Assembly: GCA_037962975.1 (NCBI GenBank)
Contig: CM075673.1
Coordinates: 18,088,001-18,152,000 of the forward strand
DNA length: 64,000 nt
From: Clitoria ternatea
Taxonomy: Eukaryota; Streptophyta; Magnoliopsida; Fabales; Fabaceae
Direction of reading: 5' to 3'
Below are positions 45,515 to 58,892 of the stretch, one piece after another; the first letter of the stretch is position 1, and every line of letters begins with the position of its first letter. The notes under the pieces were generated by a model. The model was not told the origin of the DNA and ran no database searches. It saw only the letters and a program-made list of their open reading frames with translations. The position numbers and the translations under genes are program-made.

Positions 45515-46385
45515 TTTTGTTGGATACTCGCCAAGTTCCGATTACTTTCTGGAAGAGAAAAAAAATCAACTTATGGGCTTGTTATCATTATTTCTTAAAA
45601 ATATTTTCTGCGTGAATAAATTACAGACATCTCAGATCATCCACTTTTTAGAAGACTTTGCATAAAAACTTACGATCCAAAAGGCCTATAATTTAAAACA
45701 CGAAATTGAACGGGCTCAAACTATTTGCCCTATGTCAAAGTTATTGGGCTTTTTTTTTAAGAAAATGTTTATTGGAAAAGGAGTCTTTTAATTTAGAAAA
45801 AAAAGGAAGATAAAATACCATTGCCCCTTGTGTTCTCTATACAGGGTTTGTCTGAAGGTCTCTTATCGGTTCTAAGGTTCCTCTAATAGTGTCCTCTCAC
45901 ATTGGGTGGCTATTTTAAGTCACTAAAGGCCACTAGAGCTTAGACTCTACCCATGATGTGAACCACAACGATAGGAAATCTACCAGGTGTGGGAACCATG
46001 AGAAAGTCACACTCTAGCTGAGGCTATCACGATGTCAGACGGAGACGAATGTCCCAAATGACACCGCTACACAACCTCCCCTAAACTTAATGGTTTATTC
46101 AGACCCTTGGGTGTAGGGTCCCACTCAGAATGTGTGTGAAAAAGTGTAAGTGTAGTGTGTGAGGGGCATTCATGCAATTTACCCTTCCTTCACAAGAAAC
46201 AAACACAGAGCAAATAATAATAATAATAAAAAATCATCTACCCTAAGGTTCAATAATACAAAATATAACATCTTCTACCCTAAGGTTCGATAATAACATA
46301 TATCAACAAAACATATAGCATAAACATAGACAAGAAATCATGTAGGATAATTTAAACAAATTAGACGGGCTTGACTCTCTAAAGT
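45515..46385 (-). other. Ogre 5' leader (copy B)
   Basis: As copy A, with changes near 46312 and 46382 (the latter a few bases from the PBS). Confidence 0.6.
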
Positions 46386-46403
46386 TCCCCAGTGGAGTCG
46401 CCA
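46386..46403 (-). promoter_or_regulatory. Primer binding site, tRNA-Arg type (copy B)
   Basis: TGGCGACTCCACTGGGGA on the minus strand, unchanged. Confidence 0.85.
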
Positions 46404-46405
46404 TC

Positions 46406-48428
46406 TGTCGCGACCTGGATCGCGGCGGGAGGCCGACCGTAAAAAGAAAATTAGGGGTTTCCCGAGTTCCCTCCGGAAACCGTGGAGTCGCCACTAATGT
46501 TTTTAAGGTAAAACATCAGAAAAACCTTAACGTGAAGGTACTGGTCATAAATTAAGATTTTAAGTTTGGGAGTCTAATTACAGGTGGGGAAGGTATTAGC
46601 ACCCCACACTGTCCGTTTTAAACGGTTACCCTAAATTGTTTAAGTTTGAATAATCCTACTACTTTATAATTTAAACCTCTTAGAGATGTCTTATGGATTG
46701 GTTGTTGATTTAATGATTTTTAAAATTATAAACTTTACGATTAACAGGACGTCTCGTCCAAATTAATCGAGTTATCGTTAAAAGCATGATAATTTTATTT
46801 TTACTAGTAAAAGGGGTATATATTTTTTTAAAAAAAATTTGGGCCCGACAGGAATAATTGTTCCCGCTCCTACGTATTCCCCAAGCATTAGGGGAAATCA
46901 GGGTTACGTAGTTCTTTGGGTTTTTTTTAAAAAAAGCGAAATAAGTTATATTTTTTTTTAAAAAAAAGAAGCCTTAGGTATTATTGATTTTATTATTTTT
47001 TTTAAAGGAAAAACTTAACAGTCTAGGTTAATTTGAGAATGAAAAGTTTACTTGAAGACTTAGATTAACAGGACGTCTCGTCCAAAGAATCTATAAAGAT
47101 ATTTTGGTTTTATTATATTATAGATATTATTAAAGCGTTTTATGGTCTAAATTATTTTAGGAAATTTTACATAGATTGACAGGACGTCTCGCCCAAAAAA
47201 TCTATAAAGTCCCTAAATTTGTTATCAAAATATTTTTTTTTAGGTCTACGTTAATTTTAAGACTATTATATATTTACTTTACTCAAAGAGTTAGACTAAC
47301 AGGACGTCTCGTCCGAATTGATCCCTAATGTGAATGTATTAATTTTCGTTACCTATTAGTACTACCAAAATACTTTGTGATCTAAAAAAAAATAGGTTAA
47401 CAAGGCATCTTGTCTAAGTTAACCCTAACATAAAAATTTTAATTTTAGGCACATACCAATATTAATTTTATTCTCTAATTTGGTAGCAAACATTAATGGG
47501 TACCCTACGCTACTGATTATTAAGATTCTTCTAAATGTGGAAGGGCTTCATACATTCAATCAAGCCTATTATGATTTTCTAGGAAAAAACAAATGAATTT
47601 GAACGAGAAATTAAAAGGGAAGAAGAACAAATACCTATTCTTGTTGATTTCAATTGCTCTTCCTATTGTGCTATTACGTGAACAATATTGCGTGGATATC
47701 TTAAACCACCTTTTCAAGTCAATTTTCTTTTCCCTTGCGTCGATTGCCTTTTCTCTTCTGCATGTGTTCTGTTAAAAAAATTCTGCTCTTTTCTTTATGC
47801 TGGCCTGCTTCTCAATTGCGTCAATCTCTTTCTATATTCCTAACGCTGACCTTGCCTTTTCCTCCCCTTTTTTCAGCGTGAATGTATAGTATATATATAT
47901 ATACCTGTTGGCCGCCCCTTCATTCCCTTTTTAATATATAAATTATTATCTTTTCTAACTAATTTTGTTTCTTCCTTTAATATATATATATAATTTAAAA
48001 TCAAGCCCCTGAACCTTAGCTGCGTGTGAATCCTAACATTTTCATAATATATATATATTAAAACTTATCCTTATCTTTAAGAAAAACTGTTTCCACTATA
48101 TAATATATATTTTTAAAAGAAAAGCCTTATCTCATCTCATAATAGCTTTATCTTAAAAAAACTTTATCTCGTTTTCTAAAATCTTTTCACCACTTTTATC
48201 TCTTATCATAAAATCTAACCCTTTTTATCAATTTCAAATTTTAAAATTTCTTCCTCCCTTTTTGAATTTTAAAATTTTCTAAGTTTTAGAAGTTCAAAGT
48301 CCGGATCAATAATTTGAAATTCAAACAAACCCATAGGTTCACTTTTTTTTCTAAAAAAGAATTTTTTTATTTTTTGGTATTTTTTATTTTTTATTTTAAA
48401 TGGACCCGGACAAAATTGGGTAGCAACA
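46406..48428 (-). repeat. Full 5' LTR of Ogre (copy B)
   Basis: Same ends, same TATA-like tract and the same five hairpins as copy A; I saw no substitution in the hairpins. Confidence 0.85.
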
Positions 48429-49791
48429 ATCGCCTTTAAGTTTGCCCACTTTATTGCCTTGCCGACTTCCTTCACTACTCCTGCTCTGGCCGAACGGTTT
48501 ATGATCGAAATCCATCGCCTTCATGGTATGCCCAGAACCATTGTCTACGATCAGGATAAAATCTTTCTCAGTAGCTTCTGGACTTCGCTTTTTAAGCTAT
48601 AAGGGACAAAACTAAATTTTAGCTCGGCTTACCACCTAGAATCAGATGGACAAACTGAAGTACTCAATAGAAGTTTAGAAGCTTACCTTTGCTGTTTCTC
48701 CAACGACTACCCCCGATCCTGGTTCAGATTCCTACATCTTTTTGAATACTGGTATAACACCACTATTCACTCATCCATTGGTATGACCCCCTTCCAAGCC
48801 GTTTATGGCTGACCTCCTCCAGCAATCCCTGACTTCATACCAGGAAGTACACAGATTGGAGATTTAGAATCTTCCCTGCAAAAGAGACAACAAATTCTGA
48901 CAAACCTTAAAAGAAACCTCACTCAGGCAAGGCAGAGCATGAATTTACAAGTAAATAAGCACAAAAAGACCGTACCTTTAATGTTGGTGATTGGGTTTTT
49001 CTCCGGCTTCGGCCCTATCACCAAACCTTTGTTGCACGAAGAACGTCGTAGAAGCTAGCAAAACGATTTTTTAGGTCGTTCTGAGTCCGTTGACGTATTG
49101 GACTTGTCGCATACGACTTGGAGCTTCCATCTTCTTCACGAGTTCATAGTGTTTTTCATGTCTCCCTCCTTTGTCCCTGTCATGGCGACCCCACTCATCA
49201 TTTCACGCGATTACCAGAACTCACTCTTCCAGAGAACGAAGCTCCACCAGCCCAGAACTCCTACGAGAGAAACCCAGTAGCCGTTCCCCTCTTGGTTTTT
49301 CACGGCATGCACATCAAAGAAATAAAAATAAAATTTCTCCCACCCAACAATTTAATCCACCCCCTGTTTTGAATCCTCAAATTACTCACACTGATAACGT
49401 ATCTGCCCAAGATAACGTTTCCTAAAATTCTGCACAAAAAACCATGTGGACCCCGCCACTTGTTAACGCTAATAATAATTACTTCCCTCTTCTAGCAGAA
49501 ACCGCGTGGACCCCTCCACCCACTAATGCTAATAATTCCTTTGATTACTCCCCTGCTTTAGTAAAAAACGTGTGGACCCCTCCACTTGCCAATGCCTCCT
49601 CTGATTCCTCCACTAATCTAGCAAACACAGGAACCCCACCAATTCAAAATGAAACGTCTAGCAATTCTTCAAGTCCAAAAGCCTTTTGTGATCAGCACCT
49701 TGAGGGCAAGGTGAAATTTGATGGGCCACCAATTGATAGGCCCAAAAGGAACAAAAACCAACCAGCATGGATGAAAGATTTTATTACTTAG
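48429..49791 (+). pseudogene. Chromovirus-like integrase 3' part (copy B)
   Basis: Same stops and motifs as copy A, with three transitions (near 48522, 49073 and 49438). Confidence 0.8.
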
Positions 49792-50029
49792 TGTCTGATT
49801 TTTGTTTATTTAGGCCCATTATTATTTTTAGTTTTATTTTTAATTACTTAGGCTCATTATCCTTTTAGCCCAATTTTATGCTTTGTTTTAGTCTTTAAAT
49901 ACAGTTGTATTTTGCCTTAGTGGATTACAGAAAATTATTAAGAGAATCTTTTCTCCCAATCTCTATCTCTCGTAACCTATTCTGTTTTGATAAGGAGAAT
50001 CTTATCTCAATCCTGATCAGTTGATCACA
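49792..50029 (+). repeat. Probable 3' LTR of the chromovirus-like element (copy B)
   Basis: Identical to the candidate LTR at 24615; bounds equally tentative. Confidence 0.4.
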
Positions 50030-51952
50030 TTGCACTACCAAAAATTATAATACGAACATTTCCAAGAATAGTAATTTGAACGTATCTAGAAATTATAAAC
50101 TAGTTAGTTCATGATATTGTAAGTCGATTGCTTCTAGTTTCCATAATCCATTATAACGATCGTAACACTATACAAGATGTGCAATGTAGATTCGCCTATG
50201 TATGATGCATGGCGTGTTTGCAAGAGCATGGATTTTTCTACATGCGAGTCAAGAATACCCACTAGGATTAAGTTAGAGTTAATCTAACCCATCGGTGATG
50301 AAGAAGAAAAAGATAGGTGCAAGTTGAGGTTCTGGGTGTCTGTTAATGAGAAGGGGAAACAGAGAAAGAAAAAATAATTCCATGGCAAGGGAAAAATGGA
50401 ATGGACATTTGATTTTGTGAATACTAGCTTTACAATGTATACGTAGAGACATAAAAAGATCTACGTTACAAATCTTGTATAACGTTGCGTTCAATACAAC
50501 CAAATTAAAGCAGACATTTTATAATATCCGAAAATAACTAGTTTACAATTTTTAGATACATTCGAATTATTATTTTCGGGGTGACCATATTATAATTCCC
50601 TGTAGTGTATTGTGATATATATTTTTTTAACTCTACATGTATATGTTTGTTTCTTAAATAAGGTATATATATCGATTTCAATGAAAAACATATAGAAGGT
50701 AGTGAAGGGAGGAAAAACGATGGTGGAGGGACCAATTTCCTTTTGGATGCCCTTTGGTGGACTGCCTGGTTCTATTTTGTTGATCCCTGCTTCACAAAAT
50801 TAGTTCGATAGGGCCTTTATATTGTGAATGTTAGGTTGAAAAAAGTTTTAGTGATGTAAAATAAGGTTTTAATGATGTCAAATAAGCCTTTAATGATGTC
50901 AATCTTGATGATGTCAAATAATATATTTCCTCTTATTCTAAATATAAACAAATGTACCTAATATCACATATATTAAGAATAATGGTTGAAGGTACTTATT
51001 TGCATTAATGTTATCATATATTTGATTCAATTTTTTAAAGTACCCTTAATATTATTTATTACATAAAGAATTAGTGACCTTAAAAATATATATAATGAGA
51101 ACATATTTGGTAAACAAACATTTAATAACATTGGGAAAGTATAATTTTACTTATATTAAGAGACCAAAAAATTCTACTAAAATTTACTTATATTTAAAAC
51201 ATGAGGTAGTATGTTAATAACAAATAAAGAAAAACATAGAAATGCCAGACTCTAAAACAAAAGAACAAGGATGAAAAAATGTGAAGGGTTCAAAAGTCTT
51301 TGATCTTATTTGGAATACAAAGTCATTGAAGACTTAGTTTGAGCCACTACTTGACTGGTTCGAACCTATATTATTGAAATGATTGGTTTAAACCACTTCT
51401 AAGGAATGGTTCGGACCACTGTTTAAAAATAATTTTTGCTTTTCTTACTATTGTATTGAGAGAGTTTTAGCATTGGAGTGTGGGAATGTTAGGTAACCAT
51501 TCTTTTAAGTAGTTATGAATATGTGAGATGTGTCTGAATGTAAGGGAGATTAAGCTTTGGATATATGATCTAAGAGTTGTAATCATAGTCTTGCAACCAA
51601 CTTTAATATAATAAAGAAACATTTTGACGAGAGACTGGACGTAGATTACAATAATAATGATCAAACTAAGATAAATCATAATGTTTGTATTTTTCTTCCT
51701 TAAACCCTTTATTTAGTTTTTTATATATATCGTTTGTAATTATTTTAAATTAAATATTTATTTTGTTATATTTCAATTTTTATAATCCTTTGTTAAAAGG
51801 TTTTGAATTGCTTATAAAAGTTTTCTAAACTATAGCATTACCTATCTCTTAGGTAATGATTGTTACGAGTAACGTAGGCGTGTGTTCAGTGTTAAGTGGA
51901 AGCAAAATAATTGATTAAATACATTATATGGTTATATGGTATACTTTCTAAA
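50030..51952. other. AT-rich intergenic DNA 3' of UGT copy 3
   Basis: Same as 24853-26775 with one transition near 50299. No gene seen. Confidence 0.55.
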
Positions 51953-51958
51953 TTTATT
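51953..51958 (-). terminator. Putative polyadenylation signal of UGT copy 3
   Basis: Minus-strand AATAAA, same spacing from the stop codon as the other copies. Confidence 0.4.
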
Positions 51959-52023
51959 ATAAATAATATTGAAAGAGTTCATGGTACACCAGTAAAAGAA
52001 AAATAATCCATGGAAAACTGTTA

Positions 52024-53496
52024 TCATATACCCGTCCTGGTTTTTTGCATGATATCCTCAATGAGCAAGGTAACATTAGAATAAGAGGATCCTCCTTTTT
52101 CTACCGCTTTTTTAGCTATATCAGCAAGCTTTTCTATTCTTTTTCTTCTTTCTTCACTTTCTTTTGTCTCATCCATTATCCTTTCTATTGCTCTTTCAAC
52201 ATTTTCCTTCCTCACTTGCACACCAATCTTCTCTTCCTCACCCCATTTGACTGTCTTTTCTGTCCCAACCTTCGCTCCAACTTTTAAAACATGCACAACT
52301 TGACTTTCATTCAAAAATTGATCCGCAAACAATGGCCACGTAACCATTGGCACACCAGCACATATTGCTTCCAAGGTAGAGTTCCAACCACAGTGTGTTA
52401 TGAATCCTCCAATTGCAGGGTGTGACAATATTACTAATTGAGGAGCCCAACCCCGAATCAGAAGACCCAACCCTTTTGTCCTTCCCTCAAACCCATCTTC
52501 CTTAATCCACTTTTCCAATGCTTCCGAATGAATTCCTCCCCTGATTACCCAAATGAAGGGTCTTTTTGATGCTTCCAAGGCTAAACCAAGCTCTATCAAT
52601 TGTGATGATGGTAAATTGCACAGGCTTCCAAGGCAAGCATAGATTACACTTTTTGGCTTCTGAGAATCAAGCCAGCACTTTAGGTGCTGTGACTCATCAT
52701 TTAATGCCTTGTTTTTTCCTCTTTGAGCCTTGTCCAAATGATCCTTATTAATAAGTGACACTGGGCCTACACACCACATTTTATCATTTTTAACTTTCTT
52801 GTATTCCCTTGCATATGCTGGCTCCAACTCTTCAAAAGAATTCATGATTATTCCATAGCTTTCCATTTCAGCTGCAAAGATTTTTTCATTAAATTCTTTC
52901 CAGCTTTCGTTCATTGGTTCCCCTGCTTGATCTCTGGTCATCTCAATTTTGTCTGGAATACCGGGCAAAACAAAGTACTCTGACTCAGAAGTTATCCTCT
53001 CCCTGATATTATGGATGCGTATGTTGTGTAGACAAAAATTGCAAAAGCAACTTACTCCAACAAAAGAAATCCTTGGAATGTTAGTTTTTTTAGCGACGTG
53101 GGCTGTGTATGGCAAACACATATCAGAGATTATGCAGCTTGGTGGTGGTGTTAACTCTTCAAATAGCCTTTCCACTGGTTGCTGTAGTAAGCTTGTCGCT
53201 TTGAGGAAACTTGAGGTTGTGACAAGTGAAGGCATCATATCAACACTCTCACATCCATCTGGTAGTCCAACTTCTTTACATGGGAACTGAAGTTGAACTA
53301 ATCTAATCTGAAATCCAGATTGGATATAACGATCTATGATTGATGTGAAACGAGCTGCATTATTTGGTGTTGTGACCACTGTCACAATAACATTACGTTG
53401 TACCAATATTTTTGCAACGTCCATCATGGGAATCATGTGGCCTTGGGCCATCAATGGAAACAAGACGAAATGAAGCTGCGGTGTTTGGGAAGCCAT
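52024..53496 (-). CDS. UDP-glycosyltransferase, UGT73-like (copy 3)
   Basis: Again identical in protein to copies 1 and 2, with all catalytic and PSPG residues. Its far upstream flank is different: element B is uninterrupted after 58892, with no truncated Ogre LTR. This copy therefore keeps the original upstream context and may be regulated differently from the other two at a distance, although the nearest 5.4 kb are the same. Confidence 0.93.
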   Translation of the reverse strand: MASQTPQLHFVLFPLMAQGHMIPMMDVAKILVQRNVIVTVVTTPNNAARFTSIIDRYIQSGFQIRLVQLQFPCKEVGLPDGCESVDMMPSLVTTSSFLKATSLLQQPVERLFEELTPPPSCIISDMCLPYTAHVAKKTNIPRISFVGVSCFCNFCLHNIRIHNIRERITSESEYFVLPGIPDKIEMTRDQAGEPMNESWKEFNEKIFAAEMESYGIIMNSFEELEPAYAREYKKVKNDKMWCVGPVSLINKDHLDKAQRGKNKALNDESQHLKCWLDSQKPKSVIYACLGSLCNLPSSQLIELGLALEASKRPFIWVIRGGIHSEALEKWIKEDGFEGRTKGLGLLIRGWAPQLVILSHPAIGGFITHCGWNSTLEAICAGVPMVTWPLFADQFLNESQVVHVLKVGAKVGTEKTVKWGEEEKIGVQVRKENVERAIERIMDETKESEERRKRIEKLADIAKKAVEKGGSSYSNVTLLIEDIMQKTRTGI

Positions 53497-53550
53497 TCGT
53501 GTCTTTGGGTTTGGTGCAATGGTTTGGCTTCAACTTGTTTATGTGAAATA

Positions 53551-53561
53551 CTTTTTTATAT
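53551..53561 (-). promoter_or_regulatory. TATA-like box of UGT copy 3
   Basis: Same ATATAAAAAAG and upstream ACGTGG core as the other copies. Confidence 0.45.
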
Positions 53562-55559
53562 GTATCATAGGAAGAATGATTATGTAAGCGCCCACGTAAG
53601 AACGTTTGCTTATTGAAGACTTAGTCAATTCTTTGTTGGCTTTCTGTTTGTTTGATTCAGCTTCATGTGTTGGATCAAGGTAACTTTTTCTTCTCCATGC
53701 ACTAGTGAATATAGAAAAACTAGTGATGTAGGAAACGAGAACGAAACATGATTGAAGGATTACTACCGTGATTGAAGGATAAAATCACCTATCATATTCT
53801 TTTTGTATTTACAAAGTAAAAAGGTTTGAATCACCGAACATTAATTCTGTTTTTTTTTTCCAATCGAATTATGTCACATCACAACACATTTTCAATTGAG
53901 AAGAATTATAATCTCAATGTTTAAAATGTACATAGTTTAATTGAAGGATAGAAGAAGTAATAGAATTTGAAAATATGCAAGGCTATTATTGTACTCCAAG
54001 TTAAAGACTTGACTTATGTACAGAAAAAGAGAAAAAGTTAACGACTAGACTTTTGAATACGAGTTTAAAGAGGTGATCCATATTATGAGGGTTTTTTTTT
54101 ACTGAAAACTTATATTATAGCTGACCAAAAAAAAAAACTTATATTATAGGTTAAAAATAAATTATTTTAATGAGTTATATGAATTACCTTATTAAAAAAA
54201 CTAATGTGTAAATTTTATATTTGGTCGTAGATCCATCATGGATTGCACACCACTTCACTATAAGCATTAATGTGAGAGAAAAAAATGTTAAAAAAGATGC
54301 GCGTATGGAAACTTTTTTTATGTTTGGTCATTTTTATGTAAGTAACTAAATTAAAGGTAAGTTTATTCATATGGTTCCGACATTCTATTTTGACTATTAA
54401 TATTTGACTTTTGTAGGTTAATAAACAGTTTTTATAAGTTAAAAGTGGTTTCAAAACTATAAAAAAAATAAAATTGTAGTTTCTATTGACCTCAAATCGT
54501 ATTTTAACCCATTATAGTTATGTGTTAATAGTAAACTAAGAATGTTATAATCATCTAAATAAGCTAATTATATATTATTTAATTACTCATATTAAAAATA
54601 AAATATTTAAATATTCAATATAAAAAATAATATTTATAGAGACAAATAAAAAAACCTTATTTTATTAAAATCAAAAACATATTCAATCCCACCACAAAAC
54701 ATGAGAAAACTTTTCAACCTTCTATTATTTTCATTTCATTCCAGTGACTATTGTGTTCTTAATTTTTTTTTTTATAAAATATTGTAGGATGTTAAAGTAA
54801 TTCAATAATTTGTATATAATTTTCTCATATTTTTTCCTTGAAGCGATCATTCAATAATTTGTATATGCTTTTCTCATACTTTTACCCTTAAACCAATCAT
54901 CAAAAAGAATGTTTCCATTTAATTTTCTAAGCAACCAAACAACATCCAATTTTTCATAAGTTAATTTCTTTCTCATGGTTTTACTTTATTATATATTTTT
55001 TATGATACTTTTCTCATCAACCAAACATAATTAATTATTAATTCCAACTTAAGTGAATTGCATAGAAGCTTCCGGTCTTAGAAATTGGCCTAACCTTAAC
55101 ATTAACTTTAACCTAAGCACGTAAATTTTCCTTCATGCTAAGAGAGAATTTATTTATTTATAAAAATTTATCTATTTATTTTCATGAAATACTAATTTTC
55201 TTTTTCAAGTTCTTATATTATTTATCAAAACCTATGTATTTGTGTGATTTTTTATAACCACCTTAACATAACCTAAGATTATTTAAATATAAAAAATTTA
55301 AAATTAAGTGGTAACATATGTCTTCTATTCTTTAACTACGAGTTGGTTTGCCCTGTTATAAACTCGTTCACACAAGCTTGTTCTATAACAAGCTAATCTA
55401 CATTTTAAATGAGCCTATAGTTTGTGACTAGTGTGGGGACCATATATGTCAACAATGGGTTGGGTCATGGCCTTCTATATCTTTATTTGTTTTTTTATTT
55501 TTAGTTTAAAAGTATTGGGCTTTGGCCCATATATATAATAGTATTGAAAGAAATATATT

Positions 55560-55562
<3 letters not shown>
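53562..55562. other. AT-rich intergenic DNA upstream of UGT copy 3
   Basis: Same as 3203-5203; nothing recognisable as a gene. Confidence 0.5.

Positions 55563-55609
<47 letters not shown>
55563..55609. repeat. (AT)14(GT)9 microsatellite
   Basis: AT allele of 28 nt, distinct from copies 1 and 2. Confidence 0.95.
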
Positions 55610-55635
55610 AACAAACAGAAAATTCTCTCTAAATA

Positions 55636-56967
55636 GAAGGTTGGAAAGAATCTCTTCTCAATCAAGCAGGTAAAGAGATTTTGATTAAGGCTATTTTACA
55701 GGAAATACCATTTTACACTATGACTCTGATTAGATTCCCTAAAGGTCTTGTTAAAAGCCTTAATTCTATAATCTCTAATTTCTGGTAGGCTAATGACAAT
55801 AGCAGAAAGGGGGTTTGGAAGAATTGGAAAGCACTGTCTGTTAGCAAGCATTCAAGAGGCCTTAATTTTAAGGAGCTGGAATGTTTAAACACAGACTATT
55901 TAGCTAAAAAAGCATTCAGAGTCCTGAATAATCCAAAAACTCTAGTGTGTTCAGGTTCTTAAGGGAAATACTTCCCGGATAAAGCTTTTCTGGATCAACA
56001 TCCAGAGGAAGTTCCTGGGTCTGGTGTAGCTTACTTCAAGGAAGAGAAGTCCTTCTTAAGTTGGGCCAATGGTTTATTGGAGATGGAAAAAATCTATTTT
56101 TAATCAAAAATGGCTTTGGAATGACGCTATTTGTCAGTCTTCCTAAAGGATGAATGCTAACGAGGCAGTTTATCTATCCACGCTAATCAACCAGACTCAT
56201 TCTTGGGACTTCTATAGAATTAGGCAGGTAATCCCTTAACCTTTCTGGATGTTGGCCCTTCAGACCCCGATCAATGTTTGTTGGGAGGGGATAATATAAG
56301 ATGGCCATATACTCTAAATAGGGAGTTATATTCCATAAAATTGGGGTATGGAGCCATTAAAAATCTTTTAGATTTGTCAAATCAGGGTCTACTTCCTACT
56401 CCCCTAATATGGCTCTATGGAAGGCAATATGGTCTTTAAAAGTCCCAAAGAAAATCCAAATTTTCAATTGGAAACTCTACAATAATTTGCTTCCAGTCAA
56501 AGAGAACCTGAAGAAAAAGAAAATTTTGAAGGAAGCTATCTGTCCTATCTATGTAGATACAATGGAATCTAATGAACATGTTTTTCTCATCTGTCACTAG
56601 ACTTATCCAATTTGGTTTGGCTCTAACATGTAGTGAAACCCTAGGGAGGAATCCATTACTTCAGTTTATAATTGGATTGAAAGTAAAGTTTAGTTATTCC
56701 TTAGCAAAAGTATGGACTCACAATTCTTGATTACTAAACTTTTTTTCATATTAAGGAATATATGGTTAGCTTGTAATAAGTTTGTATTCCAAGGCTATAA
56801 ACCCAGACCATATTCTAAGTCAAACAAATAAAGCTATACAAGAATTTTATGAATTGCAATATTAGTCAGTCAGTTATTGGCTTACCTTCTCATTCTAGTA
56901 GGGCTGTTTGGAGGCCTCCTCCCTAGGATAAGATCAAGATCAATGTGGATGCAGCTTGGAGGGATCC
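55636..56967 (+). pseudogene. LINE relic (copy 3)
   Basis: Same content and stops as the relic at 5273; cut at 56967 by element B. Confidence 0.82.
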
Positions 56968-58145
56968 TATAACATCCTATTTTCTACTTAAATAGAAAAT
57001 AAATATTAATATCTCTTTAATGAGAAACACTTAATATTAGTTAGTTTATTATTAACTAATATTTTTATGAAATTTTGGTACTTATATTTAATTATTTTGT
57101 TAAAATAATAATAATAAAATAATAAAAATAATATATATATATATATATATTTTGAATAAGGATTTTAAAATGACTTAACTAGTATTCACTGATTAAGAAA
57201 ATTATATTAAGAATTTTTAATATCTTTATTATTTACAACTTTTATTTTATGTTTTTATATTTCATATTTATGATTTAACTCTTATTAGAATTTTAAAATA
57301 AAATTTTGAAGGAATTAGATTATGGTTCTTTAGAACTTTTTTATCTATGTATTATTTATGATTTTCTGAAAATTTTCTGAATTTTTAAAATATTTTTTCA
57401 AAAAATATTTTAAATAATTTTATATTTATACAAAGTTTCTTAAAATTAAAAATATTTACAAGAAAGTGAAGTTAAATTATAAGAAATTTTTTTGAAATCC
57501 ATTCTAAGTAGAATTATCTGAAAATAATCAGTTCGAGTAAAATCTTGATTTTTACCAATCATAAGGAAACTGGAAAGGTACCAACAAATTTTTATTAACA
57601 AAAAATTTTAGATTTTTAAAATTTAAACTTTATGTTACTTATTATAAAATTAGTAAGGTCTAATATAATATCGCTAAATTTTAAAAAGTGCTGAATTTGA
57701 ATATTTATAATATACTGAACATATAGTTACTATTTGGCTTAATAATTCAACCGTCATTTACTATGCAAAATACTGTGCATGAACGAAAATTTCAAATGAT
57801 GCACAGTAACCAGGATTGAAATTTTCAAAATTTGTATAGTACTTTTATAATAAAATAATGGAATACACAGTGAAGTTTTTCGCCTATAAATATGGTGCCG
57901 CTGAACGAAGGAAATCACATTTTTAGAATAAACTTTCTTAATATAATAGTGTTAGAGAGATAGTGGTGGGAGTAAGAGAGAGAAATAATTTTTATGGAAG
58001 GAGGTTCTGCCAAAATTACAAAATAAGAATAACTCTCTTTTATATTTTTTAGATTTATTTTCATATCGTTTTAAAAATCTATTATTATACTAGATATAAT
58101 ATTATTTTAAGTTACTATTCTAAATAGTAAGTTACTATGTCAATA

Positions 58146-58402
58146 GTAAATTACTATTTACTATTACTATTTAAGATTTACTATTTACGATTTACTATTT
58201 ACTGTCACTATATACGATTTACTATTTATCTTTTACTATTCATGATTTACTATTTACTATTACTATTTATGATTTACTATTTACTGTTACTATTTATGAT
58301 TTACTATTTACCGTTACTATTTATGATTTACTATTTACTATTACTATTTACAGTAACTATTTAAAATTTACTATTTATTATTACTATGTATAATTATGAT
58401 TT
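58146..58402. repeat. 27-bp minisatellite in the element B LTR (copy 3)
   Basis: Same order of variants as at 7791-8047. Confidence 0.85.
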
Positions 58403-58892
58403 ACCATTTCTATTTCAAATAGTAATCTTAATTTTTATCTTATGCTTATACTGAAATAAATTGGTATTAATATTTTTAGAACTCGGAGGCGCAGAGCAAA
58501 CTCACTTTTGGTAGCAAATTAAGGTAAGGAAGAGTGGGATAAGAATATAATATGAAAAGACATAAGAATAATGGGAGGAGTCCCCTACTCCTTTTAAACT
58601 TAATTAATAATATAATTATTTTAAAATAATAACTTTTTAACTTAAAATTAATAATAATTTTAAATTAAGTATCTTGTGTAACTTATTATGAAATACCTAT
58701 ACAAGTACCTGGACTATGATAACCTATACGAATTAGACTAAATCTATTTAAGGACCTGGAGTATTATGACCTATATGGACTTACATAGACCTTACGAGGA
58801 ATGGACTATAAAGACTTGAAATTAAGTTTATTAATTTAAATAACCATTAAACTTTGAATTATGATATTTATGAATAAAAATTTAATTTATTT

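Larger units (their letters stand above)
33715..48428 (-). mobile_element. Ogre/Tat-type retrotransposon, inactive, 3' LTR truncated (copy B)
   Basis: Shares all disabling changes with copy A (stops between RT, RNase H and second RNase H; integrase deletion; gag frameshift and stop; ORF1 breaks), so it is a copy of the same insertion and not a second insertion. Nearly all differences from copy A are transitions. Confidence 0.9.
33715..58892. repeat. Tandem 25.18-kb unit, full copy B (25,178 bp), right end of the array
   Basis: Same order and content as copy A. At 58892 the repeat stops: copies 1 and A switch to the Ogre LTR after the same base (8537, 33714), while here the sequence continues into an uninterrupted element B. 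This is therefore the rightmost unit, and its right flank shows the arrangement before duplication. Confidence 0.93.

Noticed and set aside
1..58892. The whole repetition as a simple assembly duplication
   Set aside because: The copies differ by scattered SNPs, a 1-bp deletion and distinct microsatellite alleles, and the junction sequence is the same at both internal boundaries; still, long-read support should be verified.
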